DNA of 64,000 nucleotides from Pseudomonas silvicola (GTDB lineage Bacteria > Pseudomonadota > Gammaproteobacteria > Pseudomonadales > Pseudomonadaceae). The notes beneath the pieces are model-generated. The model had not been told where the DNA came from and did not search any database. It saw nothing but the letters and a program-made list of their open reading frames with translations. The stretch's first letter is position 1; every line of letters begins with the position of its first letter. Of this stretch, positions 44,607 to 53,744 are shown piece after piece. Both the position numbers and the translations under genes were made by a program. The stretch spans positions 1,900,001 to 1,964,000 of the forward strand of contig NZ_CP093280.1 of NCBI RefSeq assembly GCF_026651855.1, read 5' to 3'.

Positions 44607-47477
44607 ATGCTCGAGCTCACTATAGAGCAGATATCCATGGCCCAGCGTGCCGTGGATAAACCCGCCGCCCTGCAATTGCTCGCTGAAAAGCTGGTTGCCG
44701 ATGGCCTGGTGGCCGACGGCTACCTGGCGGGCCTGCAAGCGCGCGAGGCCCAGGGTTCTACTTTCCTGGGGCAGGGCATCGCCATCCCCCACGGCACCCC
44801 GGAGACCCGTGACCTGGTGTTCGCCACCGGCGTGCGCCTGCTGCAGTTTCCTGAAGGCGTGGACTGGGGTGATGGCCAGATCGTTTACCTGGCCATCGGC
44901 ATCGCGGCCAAGTCCGACGAGCACCTGCGCCTGCTGCAACTGCTGACCCGCGCCTTGGGCGAGACCGACCTGGGCCAGGCGTTGCGCACGGCCAGCACAC
45001 CTGAAGCGCTGCTGAAACTGTTGCAGGGCGCGCCTCAGGAACTGGCGCTGGATGCGCAGATGATCAGCCTGAGCGTGGCCGCCGAAGACTTCGAAGAACT
45101 GGTATGGCGTGGCGCCCGCCTGCTGCGCCAGGCCGACTGTGTCAGCAATGGCTTCGCCGCCGTGCTGCAGCAAGTGGAAGCCTTGCCCCTGGGCGACGGC
45201 CTGTGGTGGTTGCACAGCGAACAGACCGTGAAGAAACCCGGGCTGGCGTTCGTCACCCCGCAACAACCTTTGCGCTACCTGGGCCAGCCCCTGACCGGGC
45301 TGTTCTGCCTGGCCAGCCTGGGCGAGGCACACCAGGCTTTGCTGGAGCGGCTGTGTGGTTTGCTGATCGAAGGCCGCGGCCAGGAACTGGGCCGCGCCAC
45401 CAACCCGCGCGCGGTACTGGAAGCCTTGGGCGGTGACGTGCCCGCCGACTGGCCAAGCGCCCGCATTGGCTTGGCCAACGCCCACGGCCTGCATGCGCGC
45501 CCGGCCAAGGTGCTGGCGCAATTGGCCAAGAGCTTCGAGGGTGAGATTCACCTGCGCCTGGTGGACAGTACCGAGCCTGCCGTGTCGGCGAAAAGCCTGA
45601 GTAAGCTGTTGAGCCTGGGCGCCCGCCGCGGGCAGGTGCTTGAATTCATCGCCGAGCCGGCCATTGCCAATGATGCGCTGGCCGCATTGCTGGCGGCAGT
45701 CGAAGAAGGCCTGGGCGAGGAGGTCGAGCCGCTGCCGGCGGTTGCCGAAGTGACCGTGGTGGTTGAAGAGGCCGCCGTTATCGTACCCAAGGTGCAGGCC
45801 CCGGTGGCGGGCCAGCAGATCCAGGGTATCGCTGCCGCGCCGGGCATCGCCATGGGCCCGGCTCATGTGCAGGTGCCGCAGGAGTTCGACTACCCGCTGC
45901 GCGGTGAGTCTCACCCGGTGGAACACCAGCGGCTGCAAGACGCTTTGGTGCAGGTGCGTGAAGACATTGAAGGCCTGATCCGCCGCAGCCAGGCCAAAGC
46001 CATTCGCGAGATTTTCGTCACCCACCAGGAAATGCTCGACGATCCGGCGCTGACCGATGAGGTCGCCAGCCGCCTGAAGCAGGGCGAAAGCGCCCCTGCG
46101 GCGTGGATCAGCGTGATCGAAGCCGCTGCCCGTCAGCAGGAAGCGTTGCAGGATGCCCTGCTGGCCGAGCGCGCCGCCGACCTGCGCGACATTGGTCGTC
46201 GTGTGCTGGCGCAACTGTGCGGCGTGGAAAGCGTCGATGAGCCAAGCCAGCCTTATATCCTGGTGATGGACGAGGTGGGCCCGTCCGACGTCGCCCGCCT
46301 GGACCCGGCCCGCGTGGCCGGTATCCTTACCGCGCGCGGCGGCGCTACCGCCCACAGTACCATCGTTGCCCGTGCCCTGGGCATCCCGGCTATCGTGGGG
46401 GCGGGCGAGGCGGTGCTGCTGCTCAAGTCCGGCTGCCCGTTGATGCTCGATGGCCAGCGCGGCCAATTGGTGGTCGAACCCAGTGAAGAGGTGCGCCAGC
46501 GCGCCATCGAAGAGCGCGAAACCCGTGCGCGTCGCCAGGAAGCCGCGAATGCCCTGCGTATGGAAACCGCCGTCACCCGGGACGGCCACGCCGTTGAAGT
46601 GTTCGCCAACATCGGTGAAAGCGCCGGCGTCAAAACCGCGGTGGAGCAGGGCGCCGAAGGTGTCGGCCTGTTGCGCACCGAGCTGATTTTCATGGCCCAT
46701 TCCCAGGCACCCGATGAAGCCATACAGGAAGCTGAATACCGCCGCGTGCTTGACGGCCTGGCCGGCCGGCCACTGGTGGTGCGCACCCTGGACGTGGGCG
46801 GTGACAAACCGCTGCCTTATTGGCCGATCGCCAAGGAAGAAAACCCTTTCCTGGGTGTGCGAGGCATCCGCCTGACCCTTCAGCGTCCCGACGTGATGGA
46901 AAGCCAGCTGCGCGCGCTGCTGCGTGCCGCGGACAACCGCCCGCTGCGGATCATGTTTCCCATGGTGGGCAGTGTCGAGGAGTGGCGCCAGGCTCGGGAC
47001 ATGACCGAGCGCCTGCGCCTGGAGATTCCGGTCGCTGACCTGCAACTGGGCATCATGATCGAAGTACCGTCCGCCGCCCTGCTGGCGCCGGTGCTGGCCA
47101 AGGAAGTGGATTTCTTCAGTGTCGGCACCAACGACCTGACCCAGTACACCCTGGCCATCGACCGTGGCCACCCGACCCTGTCGGCCCAGGCGGATGGCCT
47201 GCACCCGGCGGTGCTGCAACTGATCGACATCACCGTGCGGGCTGCCCATGCCCACGGCAAGTGGGTGGGCATCTGTGGCGAACTGGCCGCCGACCCGCTG
47301 GCCGTGCCGCTGCTGGTGGGCCTGGGCGTGGATGAATTGAGTGTCTCGGCGCGCAGCATTGCCGAGGTCAAGGCCGGGGTCCGCGAACTGACCCTGGAAC
47401 ACGCAACAAGCCTGGCGCAGACTGCGCTGGGCCTGGGCAGCGCCGCCGACGTGCGCGCCCTGGTGGAGAAACAGTAA
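44607..47477 (+). CDS. fruB: Fructose PTS multiphosphoryl transfer protein (EIIA-HPr-EI)
   Basis: This 956 aa cytoplasmic protein passes phosphate from PEP to fructose through three fused parts. EIIA occupies residues 1-145 with His62 in GQGIAIPHGTPETRD. A linker domain follows. HPr is at about residues 285-375 with His296 in NAHGLHARPAKVL. Enzyme I starts near residue 405 (IQGIAAAPGIAMGPA) with the phospho-His583 in GGATAHSTIVARALG and the PEP-binding MIEVPSAALLAP / SVGTNDLTQY. AAAGGAG precedes the ATG. fruK starts right after the stop. Confidence 0.97.
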   Translation: MLELTIEQISMAQRAVDKPAALQLLAEKLVADGLVADGYLAGLQAREAQGSTFLGQGIAIPHGTPETRDLVFATGVRLLQFPEGVDWGDGQIVYLAIGIAAKSDEHLRLLQLLTRALGETDLGQALRTASTPEALLKLLQGAPQELALDAQMISLSVAAEDFEELVWRGARLLRQADCVSNGFAAVLQQVEALPLGDGLWWLHSEQTVKKPGLAFVTPQQPLRYLGQPLTGLFCLASLGEAHQALLERLCGLLIEGRGQELGRATNPRAVLEALGGDVPADWPSARIGLANAHGLHARPAKVLAQLAKSFEGEIHLRLVDSTEPAVSAKSLSKLLSLGARRGQVLEFIAEPAIANDALAALLAAVEEGLGEEVEPLPAVAEVTVVVEEAAVIVPKVQAPVAGQQIQGIAAAPGIAMGPAHVQVPQEFDYPLRGESHPVEHQRLQDALVQVREDIEGLIRRSQAKAIREIFVTHQEMLDDPALTDEVASRLKQGESAPAAWISVIEAAARQQEALQDALLAERAADLRDIGRRVLAQLCGVESVDEPSQPYILVMDEVGPSDVARLDPARVAGILTARGGATAHSTIVARALGIPAIVGAGEAVLLLKSGCPLMLDGQRGQLVVEPSEEVRQRAIEERETRARRQEAANALRMETAVTRDGHAVEVFANIGESAGVKTAVEQGAEGVGLLRTELIFMAHSQAPDEAIQEAEYRRVLDGLAGRPLVVRTLDVGGDKPLPYWPIAKEENPFLGVRGIRLTLQRPDVMESQLRALLRAADNRPLRIMFPMVGSVEEWRQARDMTERLRLEIPVADLQLGIMIEVPSAALLAPVLAKEVDFFSVGTNDLTQYTLAIDRGHPTLSAQADGLHPAVLQLIDITVRAAHAHGKWVGICGELAADPLAVPLLVGLGVDELSVSARSIAEVKAGVRELTLEHATSLAQTALGLGSAADVRALVEKQ

Positions 47478-48419
47478 ATGGCCAAGATTCTGACCCTGAC
47501 CCTGAACCCGGCGCTGGACCTGACCGTGGAACTCAACAGCCTGCTGGTGGGCGACGTCAACCGTACCACGGCCATGCACAGCCATGCCGCCGGCAAGGGC
47601 ATCAATGTCGCCCAGGTGCTGGCTGACCTGGGGCATGAACTGACGGTGGCCGGTTTCCTCGGCCAGGACAACGTGCTGCCGTTCGAGGCGTTGTTCGTCG
47701 CGCGTGGCTTCACCGATGAGTTCATCCGGGTGCCGGGTGAAACCCGCACCAACATCAAGCTGGCCGAGCGCGGCGGGCGGATCACCGACCTCAATGGTCC
47801 TGGCGCTTTCGTCGACGATGAAGCCCAGGCCGCGCTGCTGGCGCGCCTGGAGCAGATCGCCCCCGGCCACGATGCCGTGGTGGTCGCCGGCAGCCTGCCC
47901 CGGGGCATCAATGCCCAGTGGTTGCAGGCGCTGTTGGAACGCCTGGTTGCGCTGGGCCTGAAGGTCGCCCTGGACACCAGCGGCGCGGCGTTGCGCGCAG
48001 GCCTGGCCACCCAGCCGTGGCTGATCAAACCCAATACCGCGGAATTGGCCGAAGTGCTCGGCGAAGCCGTCGACACGCCAGCCCAGCAGGCCGCCGTGGC
48101 CAAGCGTCTGCACGCCCAGGGCATCGAGCATGTGGTGATTTCCCAAGGCGCCCAGGGCGTCAACTGGTTCAGCGGCCAACCGGCGCTGCAGGCCCTGCCG
48201 CCCACGGTCGACATCGGCAGCACCGTGGGTGCGGGCGATTCGTTGCTGGCGGGCATGGTTCACGGCCTGCTGAGCGGCGCCACCCCACACCAGACGTTGT
48301 GCACCGCCACCGCCATCGCGGCCATGGCGGTCAGCCAGATCGGTTTTGGCATCAATGACCACGCCGAACTGGCGCGGCTCGAAAGCGGCGTCTGCGTGCG
48401 CGCGCTTGCAGAACAATAA
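47478..48419 (+). CDS. fruK: 1-phosphofructokinase
   Basis: This 313 aa PfkB-family kinase phosphorylates fructose-1-phosphate to fructose-1,6-bisphosphate. It starts MAKILTLTLNPALDLTVELNSL and has AAGKGINVAQVLADLG, the substrate block, and the ATP/anion motif STVGAGDSLLAGMV with the catalytic Asp. No gap separates it from fruB and 11 bp separate it from fruA. Confidence 0.97.
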   Translation: MAKILTLTLNPALDLTVELNSLLVGDVNRTTAMHSHAAGKGINVAQVLADLGHELTVAGFLGQDNVLPFEALFVARGFTDEFIRVPGETRTNIKLAERGGRITDLNGPGAFVDDEAQAALLARLEQIAPGHDAVVVAGSLPRGINAQWLQALLERLVALGLKVALDTSGAALRAGLATQPWLIKPNTAELAEVLGEAVDTPAQQAAVAKRLHAQGIEHVVISQGAQGVNWFSGQPALQALPPTVDIGSTVGAGDSLLAGMVHGLLSGATPHQTLCTATAIAAMAVSQIGFGINDHAELARLESGVCVRALAEQ

Positions 48420-48430
48420 GAGGGTATGAG

Positions 48431-50170
48431 ATGAAACTTGCCATCGTCACGGCTTGCCCCAGCGGCCGCGTCTCCAGTGTTCTCAGTGCACGCTTGCTCG
48501 ATGCCGTGGCCCAGCGCCAGGGCTGGAGCACCAGCGTTGAGGTGCATGACCCGCAGCACCCTGAAAACAAATTGTCACCGGCCACCATCGAGGCCGCCGA
48601 CTGGGTACTGGTGATCAACACCGGCCCCATCGACCTCAGCCGATTTGTCGGCAAGCGCCTGTTCCAGAGCAGCCCGGCCGCGGCCCTGCAGGACGCCGAC
48701 GCGTTCCTGCGCCAGGCCGCGGAGCAGGCCAGGGTTCACGAAGCGTCCAGCGAGGCCGTTGTTGCGCCGGTAGCCGACCGTGTGCCGCGGCTGGTGGCCA
48801 TTACTGCGTGCCCGACCGGCGTAGCCCACACGTTCATGGCTGCAGAAGCCTTGCAGACGGCCGCCAAGCAAATGGGCTACGACCTGCAGGTCGAGACACA
48901 GGGCTCGGTGGGCGCGCGCAACCCGCTCAGCGCCGCGGCCATCCAGGACGCTGACGTAGTGCTGCTGGCCGCCGACATCGACGTGGCCACCGAACGGTTC
49001 GCCGGTAAACGTATCTACCGCTGCGGTACTGGCGTGGCGCTGAAGCAGGCCAAGTCGATCCTCGACAAGGCCCTGGCCGAGGGCAAGCAGGAGTCCGCGG
49101 CCAGCACGGGTGCCGCCGCGCCAGCCAAGCAGGAGAAAACCGGGGTCTACAAGCACTTGTTGACCGGTGTGTCGTACATGCTGCCAATGGTGGTGGCGGG
49201 TGGCCTGATGATCGCGCTGTCGTTCGTGTTCGGCATCACGGCGTTCAAGGAGCCAGGCACCCTGGCGGCCGCGCTGATGCAGATTGGTGGCGATAGCGCC
49301 TTCAAGCTGATGGTGCCGCTGCTGGCCGGCTACATTGCCTACTCCATCGCCGACCGGCCTGGCCTGGCGCCCGGCATGATCGGTGGTTTGCTGGCCAGCA
49401 CCCTGGGTGCCGGTTTCATTGGTGGCATCGCGGCGGGCTTCATCGCCGGTTACGCCGCCAAGGCCATCAACCGTTACGCGCGTTTGCCGGCAAGTCTCGA
49501 GGCGCTCAAGCCGATCCTGATCATTCCGTTGCTGGCCAGTTTGTTCACCGGCCTGGTGATGATCTACGTGGTCGGCAAGCCGGTCGCGGGGATGCTGGAA
49601 GCGCTCACCCACTTCCTCGACAGCATGGGCACCACCAACGCCATCCTGCTGGGTGTGCTGCTGGGTGGCATGATGTGCGTCGACCTGGGCGGCCCGATCA
49701 ACAAGGCGGCTTACGCGTTCTCGGTAGGCCTGCTGGCCTCCCAGAGCTACGCACCGATGGCCGCCACCATGGCTGCGGGCATGGTGCCTCCCATCGGGTT
49801 GGGCATCGCCACCTTCCTGGCCCGCCGCAAATTTGCCCAGAGTGAGCGTGAAGCCGGCAAGGCTGCGTTGGTGCTGGGATTGTGCTTCATTTCCGAAGGT
49901 GCCATTCCGTTTGCTGCCAAGGACCCCTTGCGGGTCATCCCGGCCAGCATCGCCGGCGGCGCCTTGACCGGTGCGCTGTCCATGTACTTCGGCTGCAAAC
50001 TCATGGCGCCCCATGGTGGTTTGTTCGTGATGCTGATCCCCAACGCCATCAACCATGCATTGCTGTACCTGCTGGCCATTGCCGCCGGGGCGGCGGTGAC
50101 GGCGGTCGTGTATGCGGTGATCAAAAAGTCCGAAGCTGTGGAACTGGCGGTGGAACCCGTCAAGGCCTGA
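48431..50170 (+). CDS. fruA: Fructose-specific PTS permease EIIBC
   Basis: This is a 579 aa inner-membrane protein. Two EIIB-like repeats come first: residues 1-100 (VTACPSGRVSSVLSARLL) and the active one at residues 115-215 with the phospho-Cys in AITACPTGVAHTFMAAEAL. EIIC follows from residue 240, with about ten membrane segments (TGVSYMLPMVVAGGLMIALSF, GGMMCVDLGGPINKAAYAF, EGAIPFAAKDP). It imports fructose as fructose-1-phosphate. Last gene of the fru operon; a REP array follows. Confidence 0.97.
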   Translation: MKLAIVTACPSGRVSSVLSARLLDAVAQRQGWSTSVEVHDPQHPENKLSPATIEAADWVLVINTGPIDLSRFVGKRLFQSSPAAALQDADAFLRQAAEQARVHEASSEAVVAPVADRVPRLVAITACPTGVAHTFMAAEALQTAAKQMGYDLQVETQGSVGARNPLSAAAIQDADVVLLAADIDVATERFAGKRIYRCGTGVALKQAKSILDKALAEGKQESAASTGAAAPAKQEKTGVYKHLLTGVSYMLPMVVAGGLMIALSFVFGITAFKEPGTLAAALMQIGGDSAFKLMVPLLAGYIAYSIADRPGLAPGMIGGLLASTLGAGFIGGIAAGFIAGYAAKAINRYARLPASLEALKPILIIPLLASLFTGLVMIYVVGKPVAGMLEALTHFLDSMGTTNAILLGVLLGGMMCVDLGGPINKAAYAFSVGLLASQSYAPMAATMAAGMVPPIGLGIATFLARRKFAQSEREAGKAALVLGLCFISEGAIPFAAKDPLRVIPASIAGGALTGALSMYFGCKLMAPHGGLFVMLIPNAINHALLYLLAIAAGAAVTAVVYAVIKKSEAVELAVEPVKA

Positions 50171-50204
50171 CGCACCTTGTAGTGTCAGTTCCACCGCGGT
50201 GTCA

Positions 50205-51225
50205 GGTTCCCGAGCTTCGCCCGGTCCCACAGGGTTCGCATGCACACCTCTGTGGGACCGGGCGCCAGCTCGGGAAGGGGGCACCGTGTAAGGTCAGTTA
50301 CGGCGCGGCGCCTGGTTCCCGAGCTTCGCCCGGTCCCACAGCGTTCTCACGCACACCTCAGTAGGACCGGGCGCCAGCTCGGGAAGGGCGCACCGTGCAG
50401 TGTCAGTTACAGCGCGGCGCCTGGTTCCCGAGCTTCGCCCGGTCCCACAGGGTTCGCATGCACACCTCTGTGGGACCGGGCGCCAGCTCGGGAAGGGGGC
50501 GCCTTGCGGTATCAGTTACACCGCGGCGCCTGGTTCCCGAGCTTCGCCCGGTCCCACAGGGTTCGCATGCACAACCGCTGTGGGACCGGGCGCCAGCTCG
50601 GGAAGGGGGCACCGTGTAAGGTCAGTTACGGCGTGGCGCCTGGTTCCCGAGCTTCGCCCGGTCCCACAGGGTTCGCATGCACAACCGCTGTGGGACCGGG
50701 CGCCAGCTCGGGAAGGGGGCACCGTGTAAGGTCAGTTACGGCGTGGCGCCTGGTTCCCGAGCTTCGCCCGGTCCTACAGGGCTCGCATGCACAACCGCTG
50801 TGGGACCGGGCGCCAGCTCGGGAAGGGGGCACCGTGTAAGGTCAGTTACGGCGCGGCGCCTGGTTCCCGAGCTTCGCCCGGTCCCACAGCGTTCTCACGC
50901 ACACCTCAGTAGGACCGGGCGCCAGCTCGGGAAGGGGGCACCGTGTAAGGTCAGTTACGGCGCGGCGCCTGGTTCCCGAGCTTCGCCCGGTCCCACAGCG
51001 TTCTCACGCACACCTCAGTAGGACCGGGCGCCAGCTCGGGAAGGGGGCACCGTGTAAGGTCAGTTACGGCGCGGCGCCTGGTTCCCGAGCTTCGCCCGGT
51101 CCCACAGCGTTCTCACGCACACCTCAGTAGGACCGGGCGCCAGCTCGGGAAGGGCGCACCGTGCAGTGTCAGTTACAGCGCGGCGCCTGGTTCCCGAGCT
51201 TCGCCCGGTCCTACAGGGCTCGCAT
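50205..51225. repeat. Regular array of ten REP units (family A)
   Basis: Forward arms TTCCCGAGCTTCGCCCGGTC start at 50207, 50316, 50425, 50534, 50644, 50754, 50864, 50973, 51082 and 51191, a constant 109-110 bp period. Nine units are complete inverted pairs: forward arm, about 25 bp loop, inverted arm GGACCGGGCGCCAGCTCGGG, then a 38 bp linker. The tenth has only the forward arm. Three loop types occur in the order A, B, A, C, C, C, B, B, B, pointing to block duplication. No real gene lies in 50171-51235. Confidence 0.95.
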
Positions 51226-51235
51226 GCGCCCGTTA

Positions 51236-53617
51236 TCAGTAAACGTCGCGGCGGTAGCGCCCTTGTTCGCTCAGCGATTCCAGGGTATCCGCCCCGAGCA
51301 CTTCACGCAGCACTTCATCGACACCGCCCGCCATGCCCTGAAGGCTGCCACACACATAGATCAACGCCCCCTCGGCCACCCACTCGCGCACCTGCCGCGC
51401 ATTTTCGCGCAAGCGGTCCTGCACGTAGATCTTCTTCGCCTGATCGCGAGAAAACGCCAGGTCCAGACGGGCCAGGTGGCCGTCCGCGAGCCAGCTTTGC
51501 AGTTCATCCCGGCATAAAAAGTCCTGCGCCTGGTTGCGCTCGCCAAATACCAGCCAGTTGCGCGCATGGCCCTTGGCAATTCGGGCCTTGAGCAAACTGC
51601 GCAATCCAGCCAGCCCCGTACCGTTGCCGATCAGTAGCACTGGCGCATCGTCACGCGGTGCATGAAAGCCATGGTTGCGCCGCACATGCAGGCTGATGAG
51701 CGCGCCCAGCGGGGCATGCTCGGTGAGCCAGCCCGAGCCCAGGCCCAGGGTGCCGTCAGGGTGGCGTTCCTGGCGTACGATCAATTCCAGCGCGCCGTCC
51801 TCGGGTACAGAGGCGATGGAGTACTCCCGAGCCTGGGTCTGCAGGGGGATGTCGCTGGTCAGGCGCGGCATCATTTCGATCAGGTCGCCGGCCTCCCACG
51901 GGTGAGGCGCCGGTGGCGTCAGGCGCAGCAGGTATACCGGCGCACCCTGGCTGCCTGGGTTCAGCAGTTGCCGCTCGCTCAGCGTCCAGTCTTCGTACAG
52001 GGGCGCCTGCCAGGCCATCGTCGGTTGGGCGCCGGTCAGTTGGCTCAGTTGTTCCTGCCACTGTTGCAGGCGCAGCGGGTCGGCGCTATCTACCTGCACA
52101 GGCTCGAAGGCGCTGCGGGCGCCTTGCTGCCCGAGCCAGGCATGCAGGCGCTGGCCAAAGCCGCAGAAGTGCTGATACTGGCGGTCACCCAAGGCCAGCA
52201 AGGCGTAGTTCAAGTGCCCGAGCGCCAATGCCTGGCCGAGGAGTTTGCGCTCGAAACCACGGGCGCTGTCGGGTGCTTCGCCGTCGCCGAACGTGCTGAC
52301 GACGAACAGCGCATGGGCGGCCTGGCGCAGGTCGTGCTCGCCCAGACGCGACAACGGCTCAACCCGCACCGCGAGCCCGGCGGCCTGCAACTGGTTGGCG
52401 CTCTGCCAGGCCAGTTGTTCGGCGAAACCGCTCTGGCTGGCAAAGCCGATCAGCCAGCCGCCTTGGGTGTCGGTATTGCCCAGTTGCTGCCGCACGGCGC
52501 GCACCTGGCGCTTCTTGCGGCGGCGGTCCAGGTACAACAGCCAGCCGGTGACGAAGAACAGCGGCATGCTCAATGCCGCCAATGTGTTGAGGATGCGCCC
52601 GGGGAGACCGAAGTAGCTGCCCACGTGCAGGGCATACACGCTGTCTAGCAATTGGCCGCCCAGAGGCTTGTCGGCAAAGCGTTCATGCCGGCGCACCTGG
52701 CCCGAGAGCGGGTCCAGGACCAGGCTGTTGAACGCGCGTTCGTGGGGGGCATCCTGAAGCAGGTAGAACACCGTCAGCGGTTGGCCATTGGGCGCCAGGC
52801 GCAGGTTGTAGGCGCGCAGCGCAGGGCCCGCCTGACTGCGGATGCTGTCCCACACCGCGTCGTAGTTGACGTTCACCGGGCCTGTGGGCGGCGTTGGCCG
52901 CGGCGTACGACCGCCACGCTGGCCTTCGCGGTGTTCACCCTTGGGCGCGCTGCCCAATAGCGAACTCATGCCTTCTCGCGCCCAGTCGTAGGACCAGAAC
53001 AGCCCTGTCACGGACAGCAGAAGGTAAAACAGCAGGCACCAGGTACCCGTCACGGCGTGCAGATCCCAGTTGAAACTGCGGCCTTTTCTGGCCCAGTCCA
53101 GGGTCAGCCAGGCACGCCAGTTCAGCGCCTGGCGCGGCCAGCGCAGGTACAGGCCGGACAGGCAGAAGAACACCAGAACCAGGGTGCAGGCCCCGGTGAT
53201 GTTCTTGCCCATTTCACCCATGGCGAGGAAGCGGTGCAGTTGCAAGGTAAAGCCGAAGAACCCCTCGCCACGCACCTTGCCCAGCAGTTCGCCGGTATAG
53301 GCGTTGAAATAACGCAGTTCGCCGCGACGCTCGCCGGGCGGCGGCATGTAGAACACCCGTGAGGCCAGGCCGGTATCGGTTTCCACCCACAAGGCGGTAA
53401 TGGGCTTGCCCTTGGCGGCTTCCAGCCTGGGCACCAGCACCGAGGGCGGCAGCACCTCGCTGTCCTGCACCTGGACGCGCAGGGTGTCAGGGTTCAGGGC
53501 GCGCAGCATCTCGTCCTGGAACGACACCAGCGCACCGGTCACGCCCATCAGGGCCAGCACCAGGCCTGCCGTGATGCCGAAAAACCAATGCAGTTGGAAC
53601 AGTGTTTTCTTCAACAC
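51236..53617 (-). CDS. PepSY-flavodoxin-FNR fusion reductase (ferric siderophore reductase)
   Basis: This 793 aa inner-membrane flavoprotein has a PepSY-associated membrane domain at residues 1-370, with about four helices and conserved His ([60 protein letters not shown]) that could bind haem. Residues 385-530 are flavodoxin ([35 protein letters not shown]). Residues 545-793 are a ferredoxin-NADP reductase module ([48 protein letters not shown]). The layout fits a reductase releasing iron from siderophores in the periplasm; the TonB receptor upstream supports this. An intrinsic terminator separates it from the receptor. Confidence 0.88.
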   Translation of the reverse strand: MLKKTLFQLHWFFGITAGLVLALMGVTGALVSFQDEMLRALNPDTLRVQVQDSEVLPPSVLVPRLEAAKGKPITALWVETDTGLASRVFYMPPPGERRGELRYFNAYTGELLGKVRGEGFFGFTLQLHRFLAMGEMGKNITGACTLVLVFFCLSGLYLRWPRQALNWRAWLTLDWARKGRSFNWDLHAVTGTWCLLFYLLLSVTGLFWSYDWAREGMSSLLGSAPKGEHREGQRGGRTPRPTPPTGPVNVNYDAVWDSIRSQAGPALRAYNLRLAPNGQPLTVFYLLQDAPHERAFNSLVLDPLSGQVRRHERFADKPLGGQLLDSVYALHVGSYFGLPGRILNTLAALSMPLFFVTGWLLYLDRRRKKRQVRAVRQQLGNTDTQGGWLIGFASQSGFAEQLAWQSANQLQAAGLAVRVEPLSRLGEHDLRQAAHALFVVSTFGDGEAPDSARGFERKLLGQALALGHLNYALLALGDRQYQHFCGFGQRLHAWLGQQGARSAFEPVQVDSADPLRLQQWQEQLSQLTGAQPTMAWQAPLYEDWTLSERQLLNPGSQGAPVYLLRLTPPAPHPWEAGDLIEMMPRLTSDIPLQTQAREYSIASVPEDGALELIVRQERHPDGTLGLGSGWLTEHAPLGALISLHVRRNHGFHAPRDDAPVLLIGNGTGLAGLRSLLKARIAKGHARNWLVFGERNQAQDFLCRDELQSWLADGHLARLDLAFSRDQAKKIYVQDRLRENARQVREWVAEGALIYVCGSLQGMAGGVDEVLREVLGADTLESLSEQGRYRRDVY

Positions 53618-53695
53618 TTTTAATCACCTTGCCGAAAGCTGGCACCGAACGCGGAGGGCATTATGCCGGATCGGTTGCGAATAAATCTCATGCAC

Positions 53696-53730
53696 GAAAA
53701 AGCCCCGCTCAACCGGTGAGCGGGGCTTTT
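53696..53730 (-). terminator. Terminator of the TonB-receptor gene
   Basis: AAAAGCCCCGCTC-AACCGGT-GAGCGGGGCTTTT is a 13 bp perfect stem with T-runs on both strands, 15 bp after the receptor stop and 79 bp before the reductase ATG. Confidence 0.92.
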
Positions 53731-53744
53731 CGGACAACGAAGCG

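Noticed and set aside
44547-48416. 1289-codon antisense frame across fruB and fruK
   Set aside because: Low-complexity His/Gln/Arg-rich translation typical of a GC-rich shadow frame; it spans two real genes.
50240-51225. Several open frames of 68-199 codons running through the REP array on both strands
   Set aside because: They repeat the same translated REP phrases, lack Shine-Dalgarno sites and arise because the palindromes have few stops. They are not genes.
50205-51225. CRISPR array
   Set aside because: The 109-110 bp units are mostly identical throughout, have long palindromic arms and no unique 30-40 bp spacers, and no cas gene is near.
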